Part shown: positions 33,022 through 45,418 of the stretch, in pieces
Layout: each line of letters begins with the position of its first letter
How positions within the stretch are numbered: the stretch's first letter is position 1
From: Roseateles sp.
Lineage (GTDB): Bacteria; Pseudomonadota; Gammaproteobacteria; Burkholderiales; Burkholderiaceae_C
Direction of reading: 5' to 3'
Length of the DNA stretch: 62,541 nt
Assembly: GCA_016790285.1 (NCBI GenBank)
Contig: JAEUPJ010000052.1
Coordinates: 1-62,541, forward strand
Position numbers and translations under genes: made by a program
The notes under the pieces: model-generated
The model's database searches: none
What the model saw: only the letters and a program-made list of their open reading frames with translations
What the model was told of the DNA's origin: nothing

Positions 33022-34555
33022 GCCGCTGCGCCAACTCGTGCTCGTGCTGGGGGACCAGCTCGACCTTGACGCCGCCGCCTTCGACGGCTTCGACCCGACG
33101 CAGGACGCCGTCTGGATGGCCGAAGTGGCCGAGGAGTCCACCCACGTCTGGAGCAGCCAGCCGCGCATCGCCGTGTTCCTGGCAGCCATGCGGCACTTTG
33201 CGGTCGCGCTGCGGCAGTCGGGGCGGCCGCTGCACTACCGCCGCCTGGACGAGGCCACCACGCGAGAGAGCCTGGCGGCGCAGCTTCAGGCCGACATTGC
33301 GACCCTGCAGCCCCAGGCCCTCGTGCTGACGCGCCCGGGCGACTGGCGCGTCCTGCAGGCGTTGCAGGCGGTCGCCACCAAGGCGGGCCTGCCGCTGGTG
33401 CTGCGCGAGGACCGCCACTTCTTCACCACCCCGGCCGACTTCGCGGCCCATGCCCGCGGCCGCAAAGGCCTGCGCATGGAGTATTTCTACCGCGAGCTGC
33501 GCAAGCGCTTCGGCGTGCTGATGGACGCCGGCCAGCCGCTGGGTGGCGACTGGAACTACGACGCCGAGAACCGCGAGGCCTTCGGCCCGGCCGGGCCCGG
33601 TTTCGACCTGCCTCAGCCGCCGCGCTTCGAGCCGGATGCGCTCACTCGGGAGGCCATCTCGCTCGTGCGCGAGCGCTTCGGCAGCCACCCGGGCCGCCTC
33701 GACAGCTTTGCCTGGCCGCTCACACGTGCGCAGGCGCTGCAAGCGCTGGACGCCTTCGTCCGCGAGCGGCTGCCGCTCTTCGGCCCCTACCAGGACGCCA
33801 TCTGGCCCGGTGAGCCCTGGCTTTATCACGCGCAGCTCTCTGCGGCACTCAACCTCAAGCTGCTCACGCCGCACGAAGTGGTGGCCGCCGCCGAAGCCGA
33901 GGTGCGCGCCGGCCGGGTGCCGATCGCCAGCGGGGAGGGATTCATCCGCCAGATCCTCGGCTGGCGGGAGTACGTGCGCGGCATCTACTGGACGCGCATG
34001 CCGGCCTACGCCGAAGGCAACGCCCTCGACGCCCGCCACGACCTGCCCGGCTGGTACTGGACGGGCGACACCGACATGGCCTGCCTGCGCGACGCCATCA
34101 CCCAGACCCTGGACCATGGCTACGCCCACCACATCCAGCGCCTGATGGTGACCGGCCTGTTCGCGCTGCTCTACGGCGTGGAGCCGGCCCAGGTGCATGC
34201 GTGGTACCTGAGCGTGTACGTGGACGCGGTGGAGTGGGTGGAGCTGCCCAACACCCTGGGCATGAGCCAGTACGCTGACGGCGGCCTCATGGCCAGCAAG
34301 CCCTACATCGCCAGCGGCAAGTACATCTCGCGCCAGAGCCCGCTGTGCGGGAGCTGCCGCTACCGGCCTGAGGAACGCGTGGGCGAGCGGGCCTGCCCGT
34401 TCACGACGCTGTACTGGGACTTCCTGCTGCGTCACGAGCAGCGCTTTGCCGACCACCCGCGGCTGGCCCTGCAGGTGCGCGGCGTGGCACGCGTGGGCGA
34501 CGCCGAGCGCGAACGCATCCGCACGCAGGCGGTGGCCATCCGGGCCGGTCGCTGA
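33014..34555 (+). CDS. Iron-sulfur bacterial cryptochrome/photolyase (PhrB, (6-4) photolyase type)
   Basis: This 513-residue flavoprotein of the FeS-BCP group is expected to repair (6-4) photoproducts or to act as a light sensor. The N-terminal antenna fold begins LVLVLGDQLD. The C-terminal helical FAD domain contains GWREYVRGIYW, and the four cluster cysteines fit C357 (DMACLRD), C445 and C448 (LCGSC) and C461 (ACPF), as in Agrobacterium PhrB. The GTG start lies within the end of the DUF2256 gene. The stop overlaps the next ATG by one base, so the three genes form one light-response operon. Confidence 0.9.
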   Translation: MAEPLRQLVLVLGDQLDLDAAAFDGFDPTQDAVWMAEVAEESTHVWSSQPRIAVFLAAMRHFAVALRQSGRPLHYRRLDEATTRESLAAQLQADIATLQPQALVLTRPGDWRVLQALQAVATKAGLPLVLREDRHFFTTPADFAAHARGRKGLRMEYFYRELRKRFGVLMDAGQPLGGDWNYDAENREAFGPAGPGFDLPQPPRFEPDALTREAISLVRERFGSHPGRLDSFAWPLTRAQALQALDAFVRERLPLFGPYQDAIWPGEPWLYHAQLSAALNLKLLTPHEVVAAAEAEVRAGRVPIASGEGFIRQILGWREYVRGIYWTRMPAYAEGNALDARHDLPGWYWTGDTDMACLRDAITQTLDHGYAHHIQRLMVTGLFALLYGVEPAQVHAWYLSVYVDAVEWVELPNTLGMSQYADGGLMASKPYIASGKYISRQSPLCGSCRYRPEERVGERACPFTTLYWDFLLRHEQRFADHPRLALQVRGVARVGDAERERIRTQAVAIRAGR

Positions 34556-35691
34556 TGGCGCAAGACCTGGCCCCGACGCGCGAGGCCGCCCTGGCCCGGC
34601 TGGCTGCCGTCGACGCAGCCGCCTATGCGCGCACGCGCAACCACCTGCAAGGCGCCGTCACGGGGCTGTCGCCTTACCTCACCCACGGCCTGCTGACCGT
34701 GCCCGAATGCCTGCGGGCCCTGGCACTGCCGCCGCAGCACAAGCTCGTCCAGGAGTTCGGCTGGCGCGAGTTCTTCCACCACGTCTGGGGCCACCGCGGG
34801 GACGCCATCCTGCACAGCCTGCATGAAGGCCCCTTGCCCGACAGCGCCTACGCGCCCGAGTTGCCCGAGGACATCCGCCGCGGCGCGACGGGCGTGCCCG
34901 TCATCGACGAGGCCGTGCGAACGCTCTACGCCAGCGGGACGCTGCACAACCACGCGCGCATGTGGCTCGCGAGCTACGTGGTGCACGGGCGCAAGGTGCA
35001 CTGGCGCGCAGGGGCCGACTGGCTCTACGCCCACCTGCTCGACGGCGACCTCGCCAGCAACCACCTGAGCTGGCAATGGGTGGCCGGCACCGGCAGCCAC
35101 AAGCCCTACCTGTTCGATGCCGCCAACGTCGCGCGGTTTGCGCCCGCCGCGTGGCACAGCGAGGGCAGCGCCATCGACCTGGGGTATGACGGCTGGGAAG
35201 CCCTTGCACGCGGGTCGGGGCGGCTGCCTGCCGGCATGGGCAGGGGTGTGGACGAGCCACCGCTGCTGCATCGGCCGGCCTGCGGCACCGCGCCGGCTGC
35301 GCTGGCGGCGCACGACGTCTGGCTGGCCCATCCCTGGGCCCTGGGTGACGCACCACCGGGCGCCGAGGTCGTGGGCGTCGTCATCACCGATGCGCATGCC
35401 GACCGGCCCTGGAGCGCGCGGCGCTGGGACTGGGTGCTCGCGCGCCTGGCGCAGATCTCCGGGCGCCTGTGGGTGGGAACCGCTGCCGAGGTGGCCGGCG
35501 CCTTGCAAGGCGTGCCGCGGGTGCGCACGCAGGCCAATGCGCACATCGACCGCTGGCTGCCCGCAGCCGCCGAGAGGGTCACCGAGCCACGGCATTTCCC
35601 GCATGTCACCCCCGTGTGCGGGTCGTTTTCCCGGTGGTGGAGCGCCGTTGGCCCGCGCGGGCGCGAGGTTGGCACCCCATTTGCTTTGTAG
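34555..35691 (+). CDS. Photolyase FAD-domain protein with the antenna-like domain at the C-terminus
   Basis: The 378-residue protein starts directly with the photolyase FAD-binding helical domain (LVQEFGWREFFHHVWGHRG, GVPVIDEAVRTLYASGTLHNHARMWLASY, LASNHLSWQWVAGTGSHKPYLFDAANVARF), features seen near the C-terminus of ordinary photolyases. After residue 240 comes an alpha/beta-like part (HDVWLAHPWALGDAPPGAEVVGVVI, WDWVLARLAQI) that resembles the antenna domain normally found first. The gene thus looks like a permuted photolyase. Catalytic ability is not proven. It is co-transcribed with the FeS cryptochrome. Confidence 0.75.
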   Translation: MAQDLAPTREAALARLAAVDAAAYARTRNHLQGAVTGLSPYLTHGLLTVPECLRALALPPQHKLVQEFGWREFFHHVWGHRGDAILHSLHEGPLPDSAYAPELPEDIRRGATGVPVIDEAVRTLYASGTLHNHARMWLASYVVHGRKVHWRAGADWLYAHLLDGDLASNHLSWQWVAGTGSHKPYLFDAANVARFAPAAWHSEGSAIDLGYDGWEALARGSGRLPAGMGRGVDEPPLLHRPACGTAPAALAAHDVWLAHPWALGDAPPGAEVVGVVITDAHADRPWSARRWDWVLARLAQISGRLWVGTAAEVAGALQGVPRVRTQANAHIDRWLPAAAERVTEPRHFPHVTPVCGSFSRWWSAVGPRGREVGTPFAL

Positions 35692-35742
35692 GCCTGTCAA
35701 AGCGTTTCGATGGAAGCGCTCAACCCTAGGCTGCAAAGCGAC

Positions 35743-36114
35743 ATGACCACAAAAGAAGACATCCGCATCGTCCTGGTCGACGACGACCGTGACGCCTGCG
35801 AGAGCCTGAGCGAGGTGCTGCAGTTCGATGGCTACAGCGTGCGGTTCGCCATGACCGCACAGGAGGCCATCAAGGCCGTGGAGGAGTACCAACCCATTTG
35901 CGCACTGGTTGACCTGGGTCTGCCTGACCTGGATGGATGTGAGCTCTCGCGCCAGCTGCGCGAGCGCTACGGCCCCGACCTCGTCCTGATCGCGGTCACC
36001 GGCCGCGCGGGTGCGCAGGAGCACGACAAGGCCATGGCCTGCGGCATCGACCACGTGCTCAGCAAGCCGCTTTCCCTGGAGCGGCTGAGGTCGTTTTTCC
36101 CGCCCCGCGGCTGA
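35743..36114 (+). CDS. Stand-alone receiver (response regulator) domain
   Basis: The 123-residue receiver has only the REC fold: acidic cluster D13-D15, phospho-acceptor D57 in CALVDLGLPD, T86 and K108 in LSKPL. Lacking an output domain, it probably acts as a phosphate carrier or sink for the hybrid kinase encoded 80 bases downstream. I choose the ATG before TTKEDIRIVLVDDD; an ATG 33 bases upstream would add a non-family extension. Confidence 0.85.
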   Translation: MTTKEDIRIVLVDDDRDACESLSEVLQFDGYSVRFAMTAQEAIKAVEEYQPICALVDLGLPDLDGCELSRQLRERYGPDLVLIAVTGRAGAQEHDKAMACGIDHVLSKPLSLERLRSFFPPRG

Positions 36115-36194
36115 TTTGTCGGCAAGTTTTACCGATGGTGGCCCGCGCCTGAGCTTCGCGGCACACCGGTACGCGTCACTTCACAGGATCCTCC

Positions 36195-39674
<3,480 letters not shown>

Positions 39675-39682
39675 ACCCCGCC

Positions 39683-40501
39683 ATGCCCCAAGCGCTCTTC
39701 GATCTGGAGCTGCGCCTCCTGATGGAGGCCATCTACAACCGCTACAACCACGACTTCCGCGAATACTCCGGCGCGTCGCAGAAGCGCCGCGTGCAGTACG
39801 CGATGGAGCAGCTCGGCTGCGACTCGGTGTCGGCCCTGCAGGGCCTCGTGCTGCGCGACGAGCACGCCTTCGCGCGGCTGCTGGAGATGCTGACCATCCC
39901 GTTCACGGAGATGTTCCGGGAGCCGGACTTCTTCCTGGCGCTGCGCCGGCACGTCGTGCCCGTGCTGCACACCTACCCGTCGCTCAAGATCTGGGTGGCG
40001 GGCTGCGCCAGCGGCGAGGAGGTCTACTCGCTGGCCATCCTGTTGCGCGAGGAAGGGCTGCTGGAGCGCAGCATCATCTACGCCACCGACATCAACCCGG
40101 CGGCCCTGGAGCGTGCCCGCCAGGGCATTTTTCCGATTGCGGAGCTGCAGCAGTACACGCGCAACTACCAGGCCGCCGGCGGCACGCGGGCCTTCTCCGA
40201 CTACTACACGGCGGCCTACAACGCCGCGCGCTTCGACCGCGAGCTGTGCCGCCACGTGACCTTTGCCGACCACAGCCTGGCCACCGACCACGTGTTCTCG
40301 GAGATGCACCTGATCTGCTGCCGCAACGTGCTCATCTACTTCAACCGCAAGCTGCAGGACCGGGCCTTCGGGCTGTTCGCCGAGTCGCTTTGCCACCGCG
40401 GCTTCCTGGGCCTGGGCAGCAAGGAGACGCTGGACTTCTCCTCGCACGGCAAGGACTTCGAGCCGGTGGCCGCCCGTGAGCGCCTCTACCGCAAGCGTTG
40501 A
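39683..40501 (+). CDS. CheR-type methyltransferase
   Basis: The 272-residue enzyme transfers methyl groups from S-adenosylmethionine, in chemotaxis to receptor glutamates. It shows an N-terminal helical part (LMEAIYNRYNHDFREYSGASQKRRV), the SAM-binding motif WVAGCASGEEVYSLAIL and the typical CRNVLIYFN. It starts 8 bases after the hybrid kinase and ends just before the CheB gene. No chemoreceptor or CheA is present, so it probably acts in a non-canonical signalling system with the neighbouring kinases. Confidence 0.88.
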   Translation: MPQALFDLELRLLMEAIYNRYNHDFREYSGASQKRRVQYAMEQLGCDSVSALQGLVLRDEHAFARLLEMLTIPFTEMFREPDFFLALRRHVVPVLHTYPSLKIWVAGCASGEEVYSLAILLREEGLLERSIIYATDINPAALERARQGIFPIAELQQYTRNYQAAGGTRAFSDYYTAAYNAARFDRELCRHVTFADHSLATDHVFSEMHLICCRNVLIYFNRKLQDRAFGLFAESLCHRGFLGLGSKETLDFSSHGKDFEPVAARERLYRKR

Positions 40502-40503
40502 CG

Positions 40504-41121
40504 ATGGCCGCCCGCCGCACGCCCCCCGCACGCATCGCGCGACCCCGCGCGGAGCTCGTCGTCGTGGGCGCCTCCGCAGGTGGCGTTTCGGCCTTGATGG
40601 CGCTGCTCGCGCCGCTGCCGCCGAACTTTCCCGTGCCCGTCGTGGCCATCCTGCACCTGCTGCCGCGCCGCGAGAGCCGCCTGTGCCACGTGCTCGGCGG
40701 CCTGCTGGCCCTGCCGGTGCGGGAGCCGCGCGACAAGGAGGCTATCGAGCCCGGCCACGTGTACGTCGCAAGCCCCGACTACCATCTCCTCATCGAGCTG
40801 GACCGCAGCTTCTCCTTCAGCGGCGAGCCCCCCGTGAGCTTTGCGCGCCCCTCCATTGACGTGCTGATGACGTCCGCGGCCGATGCCTACGGGCCGGGGC
40901 TGGTCGGCATGCTGCTGACGGGGGCCAACATGGACGGCGCCGAAGGCATGGCCGCGATCAAGGCGCGCGGCGGGCTGACGCTGGTGCAGGACCCGGCCGA
41001 CGCTGAAGTGCCCACCATGCCCCAGTCCGCCATCGACCGCTGCACGCCCGACCACATCCTGCCCCTCCAAGACATGCCCCAACTGCTGCTTCGACTCGCC
41101 CGCGCGGGAGCCCCTCCATGA
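40504..41121 (+). CDS. CheB-type methylesterase domain protein
   Basis: The 205-residue protein contains only the methylesterase domain, without the N-terminal receiver of classical CheB. The catalytic triad fits S24 (VGASAGGV), H51 (ILHLLPRR) and D144 (LLTGANMDGAEG). I use ATG at 40504 rather than the TTG six bases upstream. It follows CheR after 2 bases and overlaps the next gene by 4 bases (ATGA). Confidence 0.88.
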   Translation: MAARRTPPARIARPRAELVVVGASAGGVSALMALLAPLPPNFPVPVVAILHLLPRRESRLCHVLGGLLALPVREPRDKEAIEPGHVYVASPDYHLLIELDRSFSFSGEPPVSFARPSIDVLMTSAADAYGPGLVGMLLTGANMDGAEGMAAIKARGGLTLVQDPADAEVPTMPQSAIDRCTPDHILPLQDMPQLLLRLARAGAPP

Positions 41122-42317
41122 CCGGCTCCCCGACCGACGACGTCGTCAAGCTGCTCATCGTCGACGACCTGCCTGAGAACCTGCTCGCGCTGGAGGCGCT
41201 GTTGCGCGAGGACGGGCTGGAGATCCACGCCGCCGGCTCGGGCGAGGACGCGCTCTCGCTGCTGCTGGAACACGACTTCGCCCTGGCGCTGCTGGACGTG
41301 CAGATGCCCGAGATGACGGGGTTCGAGCTGGCCGAGCTCATCCGCGGCAGCTCGCGCACCGCGCACCTGCCCATCGTCTTCGTGAGCGCGGCCGACCACG
41401 AGCCGTCCTACACCTTCCGAGGCTACGAGAACGGCGCGGTGGACTTTCTCTTCAAACCGCTCGACGCGCTGGCCGTGAAGAGCAAGGTGCGTGTGTTCAC
41501 CGAGCTTTACCGCAAGCGGCGCGAGCTTCGCCGCCAGCTCATCCAGGTCGAGACGGCGCATGCCCGGCAGGAGCAGCTGCTCGCCGAGCTGCAGCAGACC
41601 CAGGGCGAGCTGCAGCGGGCTCTGCGCATGCGCGACGAGTTCATGTCCATGGTCTCGCACGAGCTGCGCACGCCTCTGGGCGTGATGACGCTGGACCAGA
41701 GCGTTCGCCGCGACCGCCTGGAGCGCGGCGACCTGGCCTATTTCAGCGCCGAGCGGCTGCGCACGATGGTGGCGCGCGACTCGCGCCAGCTGCGCAGCAT
41801 GACCCGGCTCATCGACGACATGCTGGACGTCTCCCGCATCCAGCACGGCAAGCTCAGCATCCGGCCGCGCGAGACCGACCTGGGCGAGCTGGCCAGCCAC
41901 ATCGTCGAGGACTTCGGCGTGCACTTCGGCAGCGTGCCGCTGTCTCTCGACGCCGAGCCGGGCGTCGTCGGCGAGTGGGACGACAGCCGCATCGGCCAGG
42001 TGCTCGTGAACCTGCTCAACAACGCCCTGCGCTACGGCGAAGGGCAGCCGGTCAAGGTGGAGGTCGGCCGCACGGCCGACGGCATGGCGCGGCTGGCCGT
42101 GTCGGACCAGGGCGTGGGCATCTCGCCGGAGGACCAGGAGCGCATCTTCGAGCAGTTCGAGCGAGGCCCCACCGCCGGCAGCGCCCCCGGCATGGGCCTG
42201 GGGCTCTTCATCAGCCGCCACTTCGTGCGCGCGCATGGTGGCGACATCCGGCTGTGCAGCGCGCCGGGCGAGGGCGCCTGCTTCGAGGTGCTGCTGCCTA
42301 TGCCAGCTGCTGCCTGA
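41118..42317 (+). CDS. Receiver-histidine kinase fusion
   Basis: The 399-residue soluble kinase begins with a REC domain (D60 in ALLDVQMPEMTG, FKPL lysine near 113). A coiled linker (about 125-170), HisKA with H181 in FMSMVSHELRTPL and a HATPase domain (NNALRYG, GMGLGLFISRHFV) follow. REC at the N-terminus suggests it receives phosphate from another kinase of the cluster. Its last 20 bases overlap the end of the convergent mdcH gene, so the two ends share sequence on opposite strands. Confidence 0.88.
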   Translation: MTGSPTDDVVKLLIVDDLPENLLALEALLREDGLEIHAAGSGEDALSLLLEHDFALALLDVQMPEMTGFELAELIRGSSRTAHLPIVFVSAADHEPSYTFRGYENGAVDFLFKPLDALAVKSKVRVFTELYRKRRELRRQLIQVETAHARQEQLLAELQQTQGELQRALRMRDEFMSMVSHELRTPLGVMTLDQSVRRDRLERGDLAYFSAERLRTMVARDSRQLRSMTRLIDDMLDVSRIQHGKLSIRPRETDLGELASHIVEDFGVHFGSVPLSLDAEPGVVGEWDDSRIGQVLVNLLNNALRYGEGQPVKVEVGRTADGMARLAVSDQGVGISPEDQERIFEQFERGPTAGSAPGMGLGLFISRHFVRAHGGDIRLCSAPGEGACFEVLLPMPAAA

Positions 42318-43209
42318 CCCAGTCGACAAGCCCCTGCGCACTGCGGAACTCGTCGGCCGAGCGGGCCGGGATGCCCGGGTGGCGCTCGCGCCACATGGCC
42401 GCCAGCGTGGCCCCCGGGCCCACCTCCAGCACGCAACGTGCGCCGCGCTCGGCCAGGTTGTCCATGCATTCGTCCCAGCGCACGGTGGCGGCGATCTGGG
42501 CCGACAAGGCCTGCGCGAGTGACGCGAGCTGCCGGCTGGCGGTGCCCGTGAAATTGCAGACCACGGCCGTGCGCGGTGGCCGCAGCGCCACCGTGGCCAG
42601 GTGCTGCGCGAAGGCCTCGGCGGCGGCGGCCATCCAGGGCGTGTGCGAGGCGACCGCGATCGGCAGCCGCGTGCAGCGCAGGCCGGCCGCCGTCCAGGCC
42701 GCCGCGGCGCTGTCCAGCAGCAGCGCGGGGCCGCCGACGAGGGCGCGCTCCGGTCCGATGCGGATGGCCACGGCCAGGCCCGGCGCCAGCTCGGCCAGCG
42801 CTGCGGCGCGCGGCCCCTGGACCGACAGCAACCCGCCCGCGTGGCCGGCCGCGGCAGCGTCCATCGCGCGGGCGCGGTGGGCGGCCAGGTCCAGGGCCGT
42901 GGGCACGTCGTACACACCTGCCGCCGCGAACGCGGCCAGTTCGCCCACGCTGTAGCCCGCGATGGCGACGGGCGCGGGCAACGCCCCGGCAACGGCCTGC
43001 CACGCCGCCAGGCTCACGCCGGTCAGCAGTGGCTGTGCGACCGCGTTGGTGTGCAGCCAGGCCGTGTCCTGCGAGCGCGTGCGCCAGTCCGCGCCGAGAG
43101 GCTGGGCGAGCGCGGCCAGTGCGGGGGCTGCAGCGGGGCAACCGTCCAGCCAGGGCAGCATCTGGGCGTGCTGCGCGCCCTGGCCGGGGAAGAGCAGGGC
43201 CAGGCCCAT
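42298..43209 (-). CDS. mdcH: Malonate decarboxylase, MdcH malonyl transferase (epsilon)
   Basis: MdcH loads malonyl from malonyl-CoA onto the carrier protein to start the decarboxylase cycle. The 303-residue protein has the acyltransferase fold with LLFPGQGAQ and the nucleophile S88 in GYSVGE; fatty-acid malonyl transferases usually have GHSLGE. The catalytic His is likely in ASHTPWM. It ends the leftward mdc operon and overlaps the convergent receiver-kinase gene by 20 bases. Confidence 0.9.
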   Translation of the reverse strand: MGLALLFPGQGAQHAQMLPWLDGCPAAAPALAALAQPLGADWRTRSQDTAWLHTNAVAQPLLTGVSLAAWQAVAGALPAPVAIAGYSVGELAAFAAAGVYDVPTALDLAAHRARAMDAAAAGHAGGLLSVQGPRAAALAELAPGLAVAIRIGPERALVGGPALLLDSAAAAWTAAGLRCTRLPIAVASHTPWMAAAAEAFAQHLATVALRPPRTAVVCNFTGTASRQLASLAQALSAQIAATVRWDECMDNLAERGARCVLEVGPGATLAAMWRERHPGIPARSADEFRSAQGLVDWVRQQLA

Positions 43210-44046
43210 TCAGCCCATGCGCTGCAGCCAGCAGGCCGCGGCGAGCGTGTCGGCCGAGCCGCCGGGGGAGAGGCGCAGGCGCATGAAGTCGCGGCCGATG
43301 TCGGCGGCCGCCACCAGGCCGCCGTGGCGGCCAGAGCCACCGGATGCGAGAAAGCGCTGCGCCGTCGTCTGGGCGTGGCGCAGGCCCGTGAGCCCGCCGC
43401 GGTGCGCGAGGTTGCTGTCGTCCAGCACGGCCATGGTGGCGAAGAGCGTGTCCAGGTGGGCCGGCGTGCGGGCCAGGCCCCGCGCGAGGGCTCCACGCAG
43501 CGCGGGCTCGGCGGTCTCGAACAGCGTCGGAAAGCCGAGTGCCGCCTCCGCGGACGCACTGCGCAGCTGGTAGCGCCGGGCGGCGATACCGCCGGGCAAC
43601 GTGGACGGCCGCTCGGCGCGCGCCGCCAGCGCCTGGCCCCAGCGCTCGCGCAGCACCTCGCGCAGCTCGCCGGGCGTGGCACGGCGCCCCACGGCGCCCG
43701 CTGCCGCACACAGCAGGCCGAGCATGAAGATGGCGCCGCGGTGCGTGTTCACGCCGCGCGTGGCTGCCAGCATGCGTGCTTCGGCCGCGATGCCGCAGCG
43801 CTCCAGCGCCTCGAACGGCGCGCCCGCCGCGCCCAGCTCGGCAATGCGCACGAAGTAGCCGCGCAGCGCCAGCAGGCTGCGCATGAAGGTCTGCGCATCC
43901 ATGTCGTCATGGCTGCCGCGGCAGGTGAGGGTGACGAGGCCGGGCTTGGGCGACAGTGCCAGCTCGTCGTAGAGCGACAGCGTGGCGGCGCGGCCGATGT
44001 CCTGCGCCGTCAGCGCCAGTGGTGCATGGGCGGCCTGGGCGTTCAT
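43210..44046 (-). CDS. mdcB: Triphosphoribosyl-dephospho-CoA synthase MdcB
   Basis: MdcB makes the precursor of the carrier's prosthetic group from ATP and dephospho-CoA, in the same reaction as citrate lyase CitG. The 278-residue protein has the CitG/MdcB hallmarks: YDELALSPKPGLVTLTCRGSHDDMD, RGVNTHRGAIFMLGLLCAA and DSNLAHRGG. It overlaps mdcG by 4 bases and abuts mdcH directly. Confidence 0.92.
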   Translation of the reverse strand: MNAQAAHAPLALTAQDIGRAATLSLYDELALSPKPGLVTLTCRGSHDDMDAQTFMRSLLALRGYFVRIAELGAAGAPFEALERCGIAAEARMLAATRGVNTHRGAIFMLGLLCAAAGAVGRRATPGELREVLRERWGQALAARAERPSTLPGGIAARRYQLRSASAEAALGFPTLFETAEPALRGALARGLARTPAHLDTLFATMAVLDDSNLAHRGGLTGLRHAQTTAQRFLASGGSGRHGGLVAAADIGRDFMRLRLSPGGSADTLAAACWLQRMG

Positions 44047-44711
44047 GCGGCCACCGGCAGGGGCTCGAAGGCGGCCAGCGCCTGCACCGTGCTGGCGCCC
44101 TGCAGCCGCTTGACGAGCAGGCCGCGCGTGCGCCCCTCGCGCCACGCCTGCCACTCGCGCCAGGCCACGGCGGTGTCGCCGGGGAAGACGAGCTCGCCGT
44201 CCAGCCGCACCGGGCCGCTCCAGCGGGCCAGCAATGCCACGGCGGCGTCGGCCTCGGCCGTGCCCGCCACGCCCAGCCACAGGTCCAGGTCGGACCCGGC
44301 GCGCAGGTGCTCCAGGCCGGTGAGCGCCTGCCAGCCGTGGCTGCCGTAGGCCCGCGCGGCGAGGCCCTCGCGGTGCAGGGCCTGGGCCAACGACCTGGCG
44401 CCGGCCCGGGCCGAGGCGGGCAGCTGCGCCACAACGCGCTCCAGCAGCGGGAACTCGTCGAAGTACGCCACATCCGCCTGCGGCAGCTGCAGCGCGAGCC
44501 GCCGGTACGCCCAGCGCGCCGGTGCGCACAGGCCCAGCGCCACCTGGCCCTCGCCCAGGGACGCCGACTGGCGCGTGACCACCAGCGGCAGCCGGTGGCC
44601 GGCCCAGTGCTTGAGGCACTGGCGGGCGTCGTCGTCCCAGGGGCGTGCCAGCACGTGCTGCCAGCCCTCGCGCGACAGCCAGGCGATCTGGTGGCGGTGC
44701 AGGGGCGTCAT
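44043..44711 (-). CDS. mdcG: Phosphoribosyl-dephospho-CoA transferase MdcG
   Basis: MdcG attaches the prosthetic group made by MdcB to the serine of the MdcC carrier protein. The 222-residue protein carries the nucleotidyltransferase motif GSDLDLWL (D141, D143), and the N-terminal HRHQIAWLS fits the family. It begins 5 bases after the mdcE stop and overlaps mdcB by 4 bases. Confidence 0.9.
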   Translation of the reverse strand: MTPLHRHQIAWLSREGWQHVLARPWDDDARQCLKHWAGHRLPLVVTRQSASLGEGQVALGLCAPARWAYRRLALQLPQADVAYFDEFPLLERVVAQLPASARAGARSLAQALHREGLAARAYGSHGWQALTGLEHLRAGSDLDLWLGVAGTAEADAAVALLARWSGPVRLDGELVFPGDTAVAWREWQAWREGRTRGLLVKRLQGASTVQALAAFEPLPVAA

Positions 44712-44716
44712 GGCAG

Positions 44717-45418
44717 TCAGGCGGCGTCCAGCACCAGGCGGGTCACGGAGGCGGCCAGCCGCCGGCCGCCGCGGGCAGCACCTTCGGCCGCGCGCCGGTC
44801 GTCGGTGGGGGCGGTGGCCAGTGCATTGCGCAGCGCCTGCGCGAGGTCGCCCTGCCAGAGCTGGCGCACGCCGCCCATGGCCACGTAGTTGCGCACGCCC
44901 GGGGCGAACACGGGGTTGGACTCGGACAGCTCGGCCAGCAGCGACTCCGGCAGCTTCGTGACGCGGGCCATGGCCGGCAGGCGCATGACGCGGATCTCCG
45001 CCTCGGGCAGGGCATCGCAGGCGTCGGCGATGAGGCCGGAGGTGATGAAGCCGCCGGACAGCGCCTGGTCGTAGACGAGCCCGAGCACGCGGTGGCCGCG
45101 GCGGCGCGCGAGGTCGAGGCACTGGCCCAGGTGGGCCATGGCGCGGTTGATGCCGAGCAGCTCGTCACGGCGGCGCAGCTGCTGGCCCTGGGTGTCGATG
45201 AGCAGCAGCAGCGGGCGGCCCGGGTGGTGCGCCATCAGGTCGAGCACGGCGCGGGCCTGCTGCAGCGCGAGCTGCACGCCGATGGCGGCGTGGGCGGTGG
45301 TGCCGATGACGCTCAGCGGCGCGCCGTCGAACGTGACCTCGCCGTGCAGGAAGTCGCCCTCGCGCGTGATGCCGTGGTCGGCGCCGAAGAGCTGCGTTGC
45401 CAGGGTTTGCCAGTCCAT
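44717..45418 (-). CDS. mdcE: Malonate decarboxylase gamma subunit (MdcE)
   Basis: Together with MdcD this subunit forms the carboxy-lyase that removes CO2 from malonyl-carrier, with a fold like the carboxyltransferase of acetyl-CoA carboxylase. The 233-residue protein shows LLLLIDTQGQQLRRRDELLGINRAMAHL and VYDQALSGGFITSGLIADACDALPEAEIRVM, typical for MdcE. Its start shares one base with the mdcD stop. Confidence 0.9.
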   Translation of the reverse strand: MDWQTLATQLFGADHGITREGDFLHGEVTFDGAPLSVIGTTAHAAIGVQLALQQARAVLDLMAHHPGRPLLLLIDTQGQQLRRRDELLGINRAMAHLGQCLDLARRRGHRVLGLVYDQALSGGFITSGLIADACDALPEAEIRVMRLPAMARVTKLPESLLAELSESNPVFAPGVRNYVAMGGVRQLWQGDLAQALRNALATAPTDDRRAAEGAARGGRRLAASVTRLVLDAA

